Shown piece after piece: positions 1 through 8,630 of a stretch of 59,565 nucleotides of DNA. Both the position numbers and the translations under genes were made by a program. The notes beneath the pieces are model-generated. The model searched no databases, had not been told where the DNA came from, and saw nothing but the letters and a program-made list of their open reading frames with translations. Source of the stretch: Cellulosimicrobium cellulans (lineage in GTDB: Bacteria > Actinomycetota > Actinomycetes > Actinomycetales > Cellulomonadaceae); assembly GCF_007679345.1 (NCBI RefSeq), contig NZ_VEGH01000020.1:1-59565 (forward strand), read 5' to 3'. Position 1 is the first letter of the stretch. The number at the start of each line of letters is the position of its first letter.

Positions 1-115
1 CGGCGCGGGCGCTGGCGCAGGCGCGGGCCGGCGGTCGGGCGCGGGCGCGGCCCGGGGGCAGCGGCGGGCGCGAGGCCGGCCCGTCGCGGAGCGGGCCGCG
101 CGCGCGGCGCTGGGG

Positions 116-2365
116 TCAGTGCGTGATCGCCAGGCGGGCGTGCAGCCGGCGCAGGGGTGCCGGGGCCCACCAGTTCAGGTCGCCCAGCACGGTCATCGTG
201 GCGGGCACCAGCAGCAGCCGGACCAGGGTCGCGTCGATCAGCACCGCCACGGCCAGCGAGAAGCCGACCTCCTTGATCACCAGCAGCTCGCCGGCGACGA
301 ACCCCGCGAACACCGCGATGATGATCGCCGCCGCGGAGGTGATGACCCGGCCGGACCGCTGCAGCCCGAGCCGGACGGCCACGTCGTTGGGCGCCCCGGC
401 GTCGTGCAGCTCCTTGATCCGGGACAGCAGGAACACCTCGTAGTCCATCGCCAGCCCGAAGGCGAACGCGATGACGAGCGCGAGCACGTAGGTCTCGATG
501 CCGCCGGTGGGGTCGAACGCGAGCAGCCCGGACAGGTGCCCGTCCTGGAACACCCAGACCAGCACGCCGAGCGACGCGCAGAGCGACACGATGTTGGTGA
601 GCAGCGCCTTGATCGGCACCAGCACCGAGCCGGTCATGAGGAACAGCAGCACGAGGGTGGCGACGGCCACGATGCCGAGCGCCCAGGGTGCGCGGTCCAC
701 CAGCGCGTCGGTGAAGTCGATCTGGTTCGCGGCCTGCCCGCCGACGTAGGCCTCGAACGGCAGGTCCAGGTCCCGCAGCTCGTGCACGACCGCCTGGGCG
801 TCCGCGCCGCCGGGGTCGTCGGTGTCGGGGCGCACGCCGATCACGACGACCGACCCGCGCGCGACCGGCGCGTCCACGGAGGCCACGCCGTCCAGCGCCT
901 CGAGGTCCGGCACGACGGCCTGCGCGTCCGCGACGGACGTCCGGGCGACCACGGGCACCGCGGCCGAGGTGGACGCGGGGTACTGCTCGGCGAGCACCTG
1001 CACGTACTCGCGCTGCGGGCTGGACCGGGGGAGCAGCTCGGTGGTGGAGTTCCGCAGCTCGAGGTGCAGCAGCGGGGTCGCGAGCACCAGCAGCACCGCC
1101 AGCGAGCCGCCCATCACCCACCAGGGGCGCCGCTGCACGCGCGCGGCGAGGCGGGAGAACACGCCCTCCTCGCGCTCGACGTCGGCGGTGCGGGCCAGCA
1201 CGGCGCGCACCCCGGGGACCCGGGACAGCACGCTGGGCCGCGCGAGGCGACGGCCCGCCAGCACGAGCAGCGCGGGCACCAGGGTCAGCGCCGTGGCGAC
1301 GGCGAACACGATGACGGCCACGGAGCCGGCGCCGAACGCCCGGAGGATGTCCTGCCGGAACACGAGCAGGCCGGCGATCGAGATCGCGACGGTGAGCGCG
1401 GAGAACGCGACGGTGCGGCCCGCCGTGGACATGGTGGTGAGCAGCGCGCCGACCACGGCCCCGTCGCCGCGCCGCCGCCGGGCGGACCGGCCCTCGTCGT
1501 CGCCGAGGGTCTTGCCGAGCTCCTCGCGGAACCGGGAGACGATGAGCAGGCCGTAGTCGATCGACAGGCCGAGGCCGAGCACGGTCACCACGTTGACCAC
1601 GGACGACTCCAGGTCGTCCATGAGGTACGACAGCCCGACGAGGGCGCCGAGGCCGCCCGCGATCGACGCGATCGCGCCGGCCAGGGGCATCGCGGCCGCG
1701 AGGAAGCCGCCGAACACCAGCACCATGATGAGCAGCGCGACCGGCAGCGCGATCGCCTCGCCCGTGGTCAGGTCCTGCTCCACCTGGTCCGTGATCGCCG
1801 AGACGATGAGCGAGGTGCCGCCGACGAGCCCGGTCGCCTCCGGGGCGACGGCGTGCAGCGCGTCGGGCACCGCCTCGAGCCGGTCGCGCAGCTCGCGCAG
1901 CGCGGCCGACTCGGCGTCGTCCGACAGCTCCGGGTCGAGCTCGGCGACCAGGAGGAACCCGTCGCCGTCCTGCGCCAGCAGCGGCGCCGCGGCCGGGTTC
2001 GCGGGGCCCTCGGGCAGCACGAACGGGTCGATCACCGACACCACGCCGTCGACCGCGGCGACGTCCTCGCGGGCGGGTGCCAGCGCCTCCGCCAGCCCCT
2101 CGGTCGCGGGGTCCGCGCCCTGCACGACGAGGCTGAGGGACGCGCCGGACGTGCTGGTGGAGGCGAGCAGCTCGCTCGCGGTCGCGCTGTCCGAGCCGGG
2201 GACGACCGGCTCGCCGGTGCTCAGCCGGTCGAACAGGTTCTGCCCGCCGACCCCGACGAGCGCCACCGCGAAGCAGCCCGCGGCGACGACGACCCACACG
2301 AGCACCGTGAGGCGGGGGTGGCGGGCGACCAGGCGGCCGAGGCTCTCGAACACGCGGGCCAGCAT
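116..2365 (-). CDS. MMPL family RND-type transporter
   Basis: 749-residue polytopic membrane protein of the MmpL/RND superfamily, which in actinobacteria exports lipids or other hydrophobic molecules using the proton gradient. It has the duplicated RND layout: a TM segment near residues 19-40, a large extracytoplasmic loop, a block of TM helices containing SIDYGLLIVSRF, a second loop, and a second helix block containing AMDYEVFLLSRIKE. The two Asp-Tyr pairs sit where MmpL3 has its proton-relay DY pairs, so an active transporter is likely. The frame stays open far upstream, but the ATG beginning MLARVFESLGRL is chosen because the family fold starts there. The gene is divergent from rarA with only 99 bp between starts. 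Substrate unknown. Confidence 0.88.
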   Translation of the reverse strand: MLARVFESLGRLVARHPRLTVLVWVVVAAGCFAVALVGVGGQNLFDRLSTGEPVVPGSDSATASELLASTSTSGASLSLVVQGADPATEGLAEALAPAREDVAAVDGVVSVIDPFVLPEGPANPAAAPLLAQDGDGFLLVAELDPELSDDAESAALRELRDRLEAVPDALHAVAPEATGLVGGTSLIVSAITDQVEQDLTTGEAIALPVALLIMVLVFGGFLAAAMPLAGAIASIAGGLGALVGLSYLMDDLESSVVNVVTVLGLGLSIDYGLLIVSRFREELGKTLGDDEGRSARRRRGDGAVVGALLTTMSTAGRTVAFSALTVAISIAGLLVFRQDILRAFGAGSVAVIVFAVATALTLVPALLVLAGRRLARPSVLSRVPGVRAVLARTADVEREEGVFSRLAARVQRRPWWVMGGSLAVLLVLATPLLHLELRNSTTELLPRSSPQREYVQVLAEQYPASTSAAVPVVARTSVADAQAVVPDLEALDGVASVDAPVARGSVVVIGVRPDTDDPGGADAQAVVHELRDLDLPFEAYVGGQAANQIDFTDALVDRAPWALGIVAVATLVLLFLMTGSVLVPIKALLTNIVSLCASLGVLVWVFQDGHLSGLLAFDPTGGIETYVLALVIAFAFGLAMDYEVFLLSRIKELHDAGAPNDVAVRLGLQRSGRVITSAAAIIIAVFAGFVAGELLVIKEVGFSLAVAVLIDATLVRLLLVPATMTVLGDLNWWAPAPLRRLHARLAITH

Positions 2366-2451
2366 CGCAGGCCCGGCGCCCCTCGCGCACCACCGGTCCC
2401 GCGCGCCCCACCCGTCCCGGCCCCGCGGCGCGGCGTGTGGGACCGCGCCCG

Positions 2452-2457
2452 TAGGCT
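2452..2457 (+). promoter_or_regulatory. -10 box of rarA (leaderless type)
   Basis: TAGGCT ends 7 nt before the rarA ATG, with no Shine-Dalgarno sequence between them. This spacing predicts a transcript starting at or next to the A of ATG. No clear -35 is seen. Confidence 0.5.
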
Positions 2458-2464
2458 CGTGGGC

Positions 2465-3889
2465 ATGGATCTGTTCGACGCGGTGACCTCGACGGCGCAG
2501 GGCACGCCCGCCCCGTCGGCCGGGGCGCCGCTGGCGGTGCGCATGCGCCCGCGCAGCCTGGCGGAGGTCGCCGGGCAGGAGCACCTGCTGGTACCGGGCT
2601 CGCCGCTGCGGCGGCTGGTCGAGCCGGGCGACGCCACGGCGCGGCGGGCGGCCCCGTCCTCGGTGGTGCTCTGGGGCCCGCCGGGCACGGGCAAGACGAC
2701 GCTCGCGTACCTGGTCGCCACGACGTCCGGCCGCCGGTTCGTCGAGCTGTCGGCCGTCACCGCCGGCGTGAAGGACGTGCGGCAGGTCGTCGACGACGCG
2801 CGGCGCCGGCTGGCGTCCGACGGCTCGGAGACGGTGCTGTTCATCGACGAGGTGCACCGGTTCACGAAGGCCCAGCAGGACGCCCTGCTGCCGAGCGTGG
2901 AGAACCGCTGGGTGACGCTCGTCGCGGCGACGACCGAGAACCCGAGCTTCTCGGTGAACTCGCCGCTGCTGTCCCGGTCGCTGCTGCTGACGCTCAAGCC
3001 GCTCGAGACGGACGACGTCCGGGCGCTGATCCGGCGGGCCGTCGAGGACGAGCGCGGGCTCGGCGGTGCGGTCGTGCTCACCGACGACGCCGAGGAGCAC
3101 CTGCTCCGGCTGTCCGGCGGCGACGCGCGCAAGGCGCTGACGATCCTCGAGGCGGCGGCGGGCGCCGCGCTGGCCGACCGGGAGGCGCGGCTGGCGGACC
3201 CGGACGTCGACCTCGGGGAGGACGCGGACGCCCCCGCGGTCGTCGACCTGGCCACCACCGAGCGCGCGATCGACGTCGCCGCCGTCCGGTACGACCGGGA
3301 CGGCGACCAGCACTACGACGTGATCAGCGCGTTCATCAAGTCGGTGCGCGGCTCGGACGTCGACGCGTCGCTGCACTACCTCGCCCGGATGATCGCGGCG
3401 GGGGAGGACCCGCGGTTCATCGCGCGCCGGATCGTCATCTCGGCGTCCGAGGACGTGGGCATGGCCGACCCGAGCGCGCTGCAGACCGCGGTCGCCGCGG
3501 CGCAGGCCGTGCAGCTCATCGGCATGCCCGAGGCGCGGATCATCCTGGCCGAGGCCGTGGTGCACCTGGCGACGGCGCCGAAGTCGAACGCCGCGTACAA
3601 CGGGATCAACGCCGCCCTCGCCGACGTGCAGGCGGGCCGGCTCGGCTCGGTGCCCGCGCACCTGCGCGACGCGCACTACGCCGGCGCCAAGCAGCTGGGC
3701 CACGGCAAGGGCTACCTGTACGCGCACGACCACCCGCACGGGATCGCCGCCCAGCAGTACCTGCCCGACGACCTGGTGGGCACGCGGTACTACAGCCCGA
3801 CGGAGAACGGCTACGAGCGTCAGGTCGGCGAGCGGCTCGGCCGGATCCGCTCGGTGCTGGACCAGGCGCCGCCGCCGACGGACGGGTGA
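2465..3889 (+). CDS. rarA: Replication-associated recombination protein A (RarA/MgsA AAA+ ATPase)
   Basis: 474-residue clamp-loader-like AAA+ ATPase of the RarA/MgsA/WRNIP1 family, which acts at stalled replication forks. The N-terminus carries the family phrase RPRSLAEVAGQEHLL, followed by Walker A GPPGTGKTT (about residue 75), Walker B TVLFIDEVHRF and sensor 1 AATTENPSF. The C-terminal half includes the tetramerisation domain with SASEDVGMADP and the GYLYAHDHP motif. Length is slightly above the E. coli protein (447). The ATG at 2465 follows a -10-like TAGGCT, so translation is probably leaderless. A long antisense-looking open frame covers the upstream MMPL gene and is only a coding shadow. 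Confidence 0.95.
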   Translation: MDLFDAVTSTAQGTPAPSAGAPLAVRMRPRSLAEVAGQEHLLVPGSPLRRLVEPGDATARRAAPSSVVLWGPPGTGKTTLAYLVATTSGRRFVELSAVTAGVKDVRQVVDDARRRLASDGSETVLFIDEVHRFTKAQQDALLPSVENRWVTLVAATTENPSFSVNSPLLSRSLLLTLKPLETDDVRALIRRAVEDERGLGGAVVLTDDAEEHLLRLSGGDARKALTILEAAAGAALADREARLADPDVDLGEDADAPAVVDLATTERAIDVAAVRYDRDGDQHYDVISAFIKSVRGSDVDASLHYLARMIAAGEDPRFIARRIVISASEDVGMADPSALQTAVAAAQAVQLIGMPEARIILAEAVVHLATAPKSNAAYNGINAALADVQAGRLGSVPAHLRDAHYAGAKQLGHGKGYLYAHDHPHGIAAQQYLPDDLVGTRYYSPTENGYERQVGERLGRIRSVLDQAPPPTDG

Positions 3890-3945
3890 CCCGGGCTGGC
3901 ACCGCGCCGTCCGGGGCCGCATTAGGCCCAGCGACGCGCACCCGG

Positions 3946-3951
3946 TAGAGT
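3946..3951 (+). promoter_or_regulatory. Probable -10 box of rpsD
   Basis: TAGAGT about 164 nt before the rpsD start. Transcription would begin near 3957, exactly where the first leader hairpin starts, giving a long 5' UTR. Confidence 0.45.
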
Positions 3952-3955
3952 TGCA

Positions 3956-4076
3956 CGGTCGTCCGCACCCGGGGTCTCCCCGTGGGTCAGCCGGACGACC
4001 GCCTGGGGTCCTAGCCGCGTCCGCCTCGTACGGACGCACGGAGGTCGGCCCCACGCCCCGCCCGGGAGCAACCGGG
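3956..4076 (+). promoter_or_regulatory. Structured rpsD leader (candidate autoregulatory S4-binding RNA)
   Basis: Three nested hairpins are visible in the rpsD 5' UTR. The first pairs 3956-3965 (cggtcgtccg) with 3992-4001 (cggacgaccg) and encloses an inner arm, GGGG 3971-3974 with CCCC 3978-3981, extended by ACCC/GGGT. The second pairs 4017-4023 with 4031-4037 (7 bp). The third pairs 4061-4065 with 4072-4076. Ribosomal protein S4 represses its own mRNA in other bacteria, so this leader is a candidate feedback site. The specific fold is not one I can match to a named family. Confidence 0.5.
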
Positions 4077-4114
4077 CACGGGTGTGCCGTACGAGAAACG
4101 ACAGGAAGAACCAC

Positions 4115-4741
4115 ATGAGCAACGTGACGCGTGCGCGTCGCCAGGTGCGCCTCTCGCGCGCCCTCGGCCTCGCGCTCACCCCGAAGGCCGTCAAGCACTT
4201 CGAGAAGCGCCCCTACCCGCCCGGCGAGCACGGCCGCGCCCGCCGCCGCACCGAGTCCGACTACGCGGTGCGTCTGCGCGAGAAGCAGCGTCTGCGCGCC
4301 CAGTACGCGCTGCGTGAGAAGCAGCTCGCCCGTGCGTACGAGGACGCCCGCAAGGCCCCGGGCCTGACCGGTGAGGCCCTGGTCGAGGACCTCGAGACCC
4401 GTCTCGACGCGCTGGTGCTCCGCGCCGGCTTCGCCCGCACCATCCTGCAGGCGCGCCAGGTCGTGACCCACCGCCACATCCTCGTCGACGGCAAGATCGT
4501 GGACCGTCCGTCCTTCCGCGTGAAGGAGGGCCAGACCCTGCAGATCAAGCCCAAGTCGCAGACCACCGTGCCGTTCCAGGTGGCCGCCGCCGGCGCCCAC
4601 CGCGACGTGCTGCCGGCCGTCCCGGGCTACCTGGACGTCCAGCTCGAGAAGCTGTCGGCCGTGCTGGTGCGCCGCCCGAAGCGCGCCGAGGTCCCCGTGA
4701 CCTGCGACGTCCAGCTGGTCGTCGAGTACTACGCCCGCTGA
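4115..4741 (+). CDS. rpsD: 30S ribosomal protein S4
   Basis: 208-residue S4, a primary 16S rRNA binding protein of the small subunit body. The N-terminal region is basic and the S4 RNA-binding domain is clear from about residue 92 (TRLDALVLRAGFA, then VTHRHILVDGKIVDRPS). The N-terminal zinc-binding cysteines of some S4 proteins are absent, so this is the Cys-less form. An upstream in-frame ATG at 4082 would add MCRTRNDRKNH, but the ATG at 4115 is preceded by ACAGGAAG at a good ribosome-binding distance and matches the conserved MSNVTRARRQ start. As in streptomycetes, rpsD stands alone near alaS, outside the large ribosomal protein cluster. Confidence 0.96.
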   Translation: MSNVTRARRQVRLSRALGLALTPKAVKHFEKRPYPPGEHGRARRRTESDYAVRLREKQRLRAQYALREKQLARAYEDARKAPGLTGEALVEDLETRLDALVLRAGFARTILQARQVVTHRHILVDGKIVDRPSFRVKEGQTLQIKPKSQTTVPFQVAAAGAHRDVLPAVPGYLDVQLEKLSAVLVRRPKRAEVPVTCDVQLVVEYYAR

Positions 4742-4760
4742 GGCACCCCGCACGCACGAC

Positions 4761-4809
4761 CGCGACGCCCCCGCACCGCCCGTCACCGGGCCGGCGCCGG
4801 GGCGTCGCG
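4761..4809 (+). terminator. Hairpin terminator after rpsD
   Basis: CGCGACGCCC (4761-4770) pairs perfectly with GGGCGTCGCG (4800-4809). An inner 5-bp hairpin GCCCG-TCAC-CGGGC sits at 4778-4791. There is no U-tract, as is common in high-GC actinobacteria. Confidence 0.5.
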
Positions 4810-4862
4810 GCGTTCCGGCCCGCGGACGCGGCCGGGCACCCGGCGCGGCACCGTCCGCCGGG

Positions 4863-4893
4863 TAGGGTTCACCCGACGTCGGACGACGTCGGG
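4863..4893 (+). promoter_or_regulatory. -10 box plus palindrome upstream of the DUF948 gene
   Basis: TAGGGT (4863-4868) is followed by a perfect 9-bp inverted repeat, CCCGACGTC (4872-4880) and GACGTCGGG (4885-4893), with a GGAC loop. The palindrome begins at the expected transcription start, so it may be an operator or the first hairpin of the mRNA. Confidence 0.4.
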
Positions 4894-4913
4894 ACGACGC
4901 AGAAGGGCTGGCC

Positions 4914-5276
4914 ATGCTGGGAGACATCGCGGGGCTCATCGCGGCCATCGCCTTCGTGCTGCTGGTGGGTGCGCTCGCCGTGCCGCTGGTGAAGCTCGGC
5001 CGGGTGCTGGACGAGACCCGGACCTCGGTCAAGGAGATCACCGAGCACACGGTGCCGATCCTCGACGAGGCCGCGACCACGGTGTCGTCCACGAACACCC
5101 AGCTCGAGCGGGTCGACGCGATCACCACCTCGGCCGCCCAGATCACGCAGAACGCGTCGGCGCTCACGTCGCTGTTCGCGGCCACCGTCGGCGGGCCGAT
5201 GATCAAGGTCGCCGCCTTCAGCTACGGCGTGCGGCGCGCCCTGTCCGGCCTGGGCCGCGGGCGGTCCGGGCGATGA
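4914..5276 (+). CDS. DUF948 domain-containing protein
   Basis: 120-residue protein with one N-terminal TM segment (IAGLIAAIAFVLLVGALAVPL, about residues 6-26) followed by a helical, coiled-coil-like stretch (VLDETRTSVKEITEHTVPILDEA) and a short basic C-terminus. This is the DUF948 architecture, found across Gram-positive bacteria and of unknown function. ATG at 4914 follows AGAAGGG. Its stop overlaps the next start (ATGA). The rpsD-DUF948-small protein-alaS order recurs in actinobacteria, suggesting a cell-envelope protein co-transcribed with its neighbour. Confidence 0.8.
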   Translation: MLGDIAGLIAAIAFVLLVGALAVPLVKLGRVLDETRTSVKEITEHTVPILDEAATTVSSTNTQLERVDAITTSAAQITQNASALTSLFAATVGGPMIKVAAFSYGVRRALSGLGRGRSGR

Positions 5277-5794
5277 GCCGGCTGCTCTGGGTCGCGGTGG
5301 GCGCCGTGGCGGCCGTCGCCGGCGCCAAGCGGCTCGGCCTGCTGGACGACCTGACGGGCGCCCCCGCCGGGCACGGCGCGCACGCCGACGGCTCGGCGAC
5401 CGGCGCGGCGGGGACCGCCCGGGCCACCGCCGGCACGGCCGCCCGCGCCGCGCGCACCGCGTTCCGCGCGGGCGCGACCACCGCCGGCGCCGTGCGGTCG
5501 CTGTCCGACGCGCGCCGCGAGTTCCGCACCGGCATGGCCGAGCGCGAGGCCCAGCTGCGGCACGACCTGGTCGGCGACGTGGACGTGGACGCGATCCGCG
5601 CCGCGCGCGCCGGGCGCCGCGCCGCCGACCGGGAGGCGGAGCACGACGCCGGCGGCGCCGTCCCGCCCGCCTGGCACCGGGACCCCGAGGCCCGCGAGGC
5701 GGCCCGCGCCGCCCGCGCCCGCAGGGGCTGGGCCGACGAGCCCACGGACGACCCGGCCGACGGCGACGGCGACCTGCCGTACTCGTTCTACTGA
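5273..5794 (+). CDS. Small membrane-anchored protein, DUF6167-like
   Basis: 173 residues. The N-terminus MSRLLWVAVGAVAAVAGAKRL looks like one TM helix or a signal anchor. An Ala/Gly/Thr-rich middle follows, then the phrase AVRSLSDARREFRTGMAEREAQLRHDL. That phrase, and the position between a DUF948 gene and alaS, match the small DUF6167 proteins at the same locus in streptomycetes. The remaining C-terminal 65 residues are charged, low in complexity and not recognisable. Translationally coupled to the DUF948 gene by ATGA overlap. Function unknown; family assignment is from memory of the locus and moderate. Confidence 0.6.
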   Translation: MSRLLWVAVGAVAAVAGAKRLGLLDDLTGAPAGHGAHADGSATGAAGTARATAGTAARAARTAFRAGATTAGAVRSLSDARREFRTGMAEREAQLRHDLVGDVDVDAIRAARAGRRAADREAEHDAGGAVPPAWHRDPEAREAARAARARRGWADEPTDDPADGDGDLPYSFY

Positions 5795-5812
5795 CCTGCA
5801 CCTCGCGGCCCC

Positions 5813-5818
5813 TAGGCT
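5813..5818 (+). promoter_or_regulatory. Candidate -10 box of alaS
   Basis: TAGGCT about 105 nt upstream of the alaS ATG. The leader after it is GC-rich and carries no T-box features that I can recognise. Confidence 0.35.
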
Positions 5819-5922
5819 GCACCCGGTCGCCCGCGCGGGAACACACCCGCGGCGCGCGACGCTGAACCACGAGAACGGGCAGGGGCCCGCGACCCCCGCC
5901 ACCCGACCCAGACGAGGACACC

Positions 5923-8625
5923 ATGCGCACCGCCGAGATCCGCCAGCGTTGGCTCGACTTCTTCGAGGCCCGCGGCCACGCCGTGGTGCCGTCGGCCCCG
6001 CTGATCTCGCCCGACCCGTCGACGCTGTTCGTCATCGCGGGCATGGTGCCGTTCATCCCGTACATGCTCGGCGAGCAGACGGCCCCGTGGCCGCGCGCGA
6101 CGAGCGTGCAGAAGTGCGTGCGCACCCTCGACATCGAGGAGGTCGGCAAGACCACGCGGCACGGCACGTTCTTCCAGATGAACGGCAACTTCTCGTTCGG
6201 CGACTACTTCAAGGAGGGGGCGATCACCCACGCGTGGGAGCTGATCACCACTCCGCAGGACCAGGGCGGCTACGGCTTCGACCCCGAGAAGATCTGGGTC
6301 ACGGTCTACGAGACCGACGACGAGGCGGCCGCGCTCTGGAAGAAGATCGCCGGCCTGCCGGACGAGCGCATCCAGCGCCGCGGCATGAAGGACAACTACT
6401 GGTCCACCGGCGCGCGCGGCCCCGCGGGCCCGTGCTCGGAGATCTACGTCGACCGCGGCCCGGAGTACGGCGCCGAGGGCGGCCCGGTCGTCGACGAGGA
6501 CCGGTACATCGAGATCTGGAACCTCGTGTTCATGCAGTACGAGCGTGGCGACGGGGGCGGCAAGGAGAACTTCCCGATCCTCGGCGAGCTCAAGCAGAAG
6601 AACATCGACACCGGCATGGGCCTGGAGCGCGTCGCGTTCCTCCTGCAGGGCGTCGACAACATGTACGAGATCGACGAGGTCTTCCCGGTCATCGAGGCCG
6701 CGCAGCAGCTGTCCGGTCGCCGGTACGGCGCGGACCACGAGGACGACGTCCGGATGCGCGTCGTCGCGGACCACGTGCGCTCGGGCCTGATGCTCATGGG
6801 CGACGGCGTCGTGCCGTCGAACGAGGGCCGCGGCTACGTGCTGCGCCGCCTGCTGCGCCGCGCCGTCCGCGCGATGCGCCTGCTCGGCGTCGAGACCCCG
6901 GCGCTGCCGACGCTGCTGCCGGTGTCCCGCGACGCGATGTCGCCGTCGTACCCGGAGCTGGCGCGCGACTTCGACCGGATCGCCAAGGTCGCGTACGCGG
7001 AGGAGGAGGCGTTCCTGCGCACCCTCACCGCGGGCACCTCCATCCTCGACCTCGCGGTCTCCGAGGCGAAGTCCACGGGCACCGGGACGCCGAGCGCGGC
7101 CCCGCTGCTGTCGGGCGAGAAGGCGTTCCAGCTGCACGACACCTACGGCTTCCCGATCGACCTCACGCTCGAGATGGCCGCCGAGCAGGGCGTGTCCGTC
7201 GACGAGAAGGCGTTCCGCACGCTCATGCAGGCGCAGCGCGACCGCGCCCGGGCGGACGCGCTGGCCAAGCGCGCGGGCCGCACGGACACCGCGGCGTACC
7301 AGGACCTGCACGCGACGCTGAGCGGGTCCGGGGCGAAGCCGGTGGAGTTCGTCGGCTACGACCGCAGCACCTCCCGCTCGCGGGTCGTCGGCCTGCTGGT
7401 CGACGGGCAGCCCTCGCCGGCGGCCACCGCGCCGGCCGAGGTCGAGGTCGTCCTGGACGTCACGCCGTTCTACGCCGAGATGGGCGGCCAGCTGGCCGAC
7501 CACGGCACGATCGTGCTGGACGGCGGCGCGACCATCGAGGTCGACGACGTGCAGGCGCCGGTCAAGGGTCTGCCCGTGCACCGCGGCCGCCTGGTCGAGG
7601 GCACCGTCACGCTGGACGAGCCGGGCGTCGCGTCGATCGACACCGCGCGCCGCATCGCGATCAGCCGCGCGCACACCGCGACGCACATGGTGCACAAGGC
7701 CATCCAGGAGTCCCTCGGCCCGTCGGCCACCCAGGCGGGCTCCGAGAACGCGCCCAGCCGCGTCCGCTTCGACTTCCGCGCCGGCCAGGCGGTCCCGCAG
7801 GGCGTGCTGTCCGAGGTCGAGGAGCGGGTGAACACCCGGCTCCAGGAGAACCTCGAGGTCACCGACGCGGTCATGCCGATCGCCGAGGCCCGCGCGCTCG
7901 GCGCCATGGCGCTGTTCGGCGAGAAGTACGGCGACCAGGTCCGCGTCGTGTCCATCGGCGGCGACTGGTCCCGCGAGCTCTGCGGCGGCACGCACGTGCG
8001 GCAGTCCGGCGAGCTCGGCCTGGTCACCCTGCTCGGCGAGGCCTCGATCGGCTCCGGCGTCCGCCGGGTCGACGCGCTCGTCGGCGACGGGGCGTACGGG
8101 TTCCACGCCAAGGAGCGCGCCCTCGTCGGCCAGATCTCCGGCCTGCTCGGGGCGCGCCCCGACGAGCTCGCCGACCGGGTGTCCTCGCTGATGACCCGCC
8201 TCAAGGAGTCCGAGAAGGAGCTCGCGGGGCTGCGCGCCGCGCAGGTGCTCGCGATCGCCGGCTCGCTGGCGTCCTCGGCGGCGGAGATCGGCGGCACCCG
8301 CGTGGTCACCCACGACGCGGGCGAGGTCGCCGCGGACGACCTGCGCACCCTGGTGCTCGACGTCCGCTCCCGCCTCGGCGAGTCGGCCCCGGCCGTCGTC
8401 GCTGTCGGCGGCGTGGCCAAGGGCCGCCCGGTGGTCGTGGTCGCGACGAACGCCGCGGCGCGGGAGAAGGGCGTCCGCGCGGGCGCCCTGGTCAAGACCG
8501 CGTCCGCCCTGCTCGGCGGCGGTGGCGGCGGCAAGGACGACCTGGCGCAGGGCGGTGGAGCCGACGCCGCCCGGCTGCCCGAGGCGCTCGCCGGCATCCG
8601 CGAGGCGATCGGAGCGGGGGCCTGA
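5923..8625 (+). CDS. alaS: Alanine--tRNA ligase
   Basis: 900-residue class II aminoacyl-tRNA synthetase that charges tRNA-Ala, slightly longer than the E. coli enzyme (876). The catalytic core is present from the start (WLDFFEARGHAVVPSAPL, then FQMNGNFSFGDYFKEGAI). The editing domain has the zinc-binding HTATHMVH and CGGTH motifs (about residues 585-592 and 687-691), so mischarged Ser/Gly-tRNA should be cleared. The C-Ala domain near the end contains a Gly-rich GGGGGGKDD loop. The ATG lies after a GAGGA-type RBS (5914-5918). It is followed 5 nt later by ruvX. Confidence 0.97.
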   Translation: MRTAEIRQRWLDFFEARGHAVVPSAPLISPDPSTLFVIAGMVPFIPYMLGEQTAPWPRATSVQKCVRTLDIEEVGKTTRHGTFFQMNGNFSFGDYFKEGAITHAWELITTPQDQGGYGFDPEKIWVTVYETDDEAAALWKKIAGLPDERIQRRGMKDNYWSTGARGPAGPCSEIYVDRGPEYGAEGGPVVDEDRYIEIWNLVFMQYERGDGGGKENFPILGELKQKNIDTGMGLERVAFLLQGVDNMYEIDEVFPVIEAAQQLSGRRYGADHEDDVRMRVVADHVRSGLMLMGDGVVPSNEGRGYVLRRLLRRAVRAMRLLGVETPALPTLLPVSRDAMSPSYPELARDFDRIAKVAYAEEEAFLRTLTAGTSILDLAVSEAKSTGTGTPSAAPLLSGEKAFQLHDTYGFPIDLTLEMAAEQGVSVDEKAFRTLMQAQRDRARADALAKRAGRTDTAAYQDLHATLSGSGAKPVEFVGYDRSTSRSRVVGLLVDGQPSPAATAPAEVEVVLDVTPFYAEMGGQLADHGTIVLDGGATIEVDDVQAPVKGLPVHRGRLVEGTVTLDEPGVASIDTARRIAISRAHTATHMVHKAIQESLGPSATQAGSENAPSRVRFDFRAGQAVPQGVLSEVEERVNTRLQENLEVTDAVMPIAEARALGAMALFGEKYGDQVRVVSIGGDWSRELCGGTHVRQSGELGLVTLLGEASIGSGVRRVDALVGDGAYGFHAKERALVGQISGLLGARPDELADRVSSLMTRLKESEKELAGLRAAQVLAIAGSLASSAAEIGGTRVVTHDAGEVAADDLRTLVLDVRSRLGESAPAVVAVGGVAKGRPVVVVATNAAAREKGVRAGALVKTASALLGGGGGGKDDLAQGGGADAARLPEALAGIREAIGAGA

Positions 8626-8630
8626 GCCCC

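Noticed and set aside
1..115. GC-rich tandem-like sequence at the left edge
   Set aside because: Low-complexity GCG-rich DNA after the MMPL stop; no coding motif, no convincing terminator, and the context to the left is missing.
2366..5206. Very long minus-strand open frame continuing upstream of the MMPL start to 5206
   Set aside because: It covers rarA, rpsD and the DUF948 gene on the opposite strand, has Arg/Ala/Gly-rich shadow composition, and the MMPL fold begins at the ATG at 2365.
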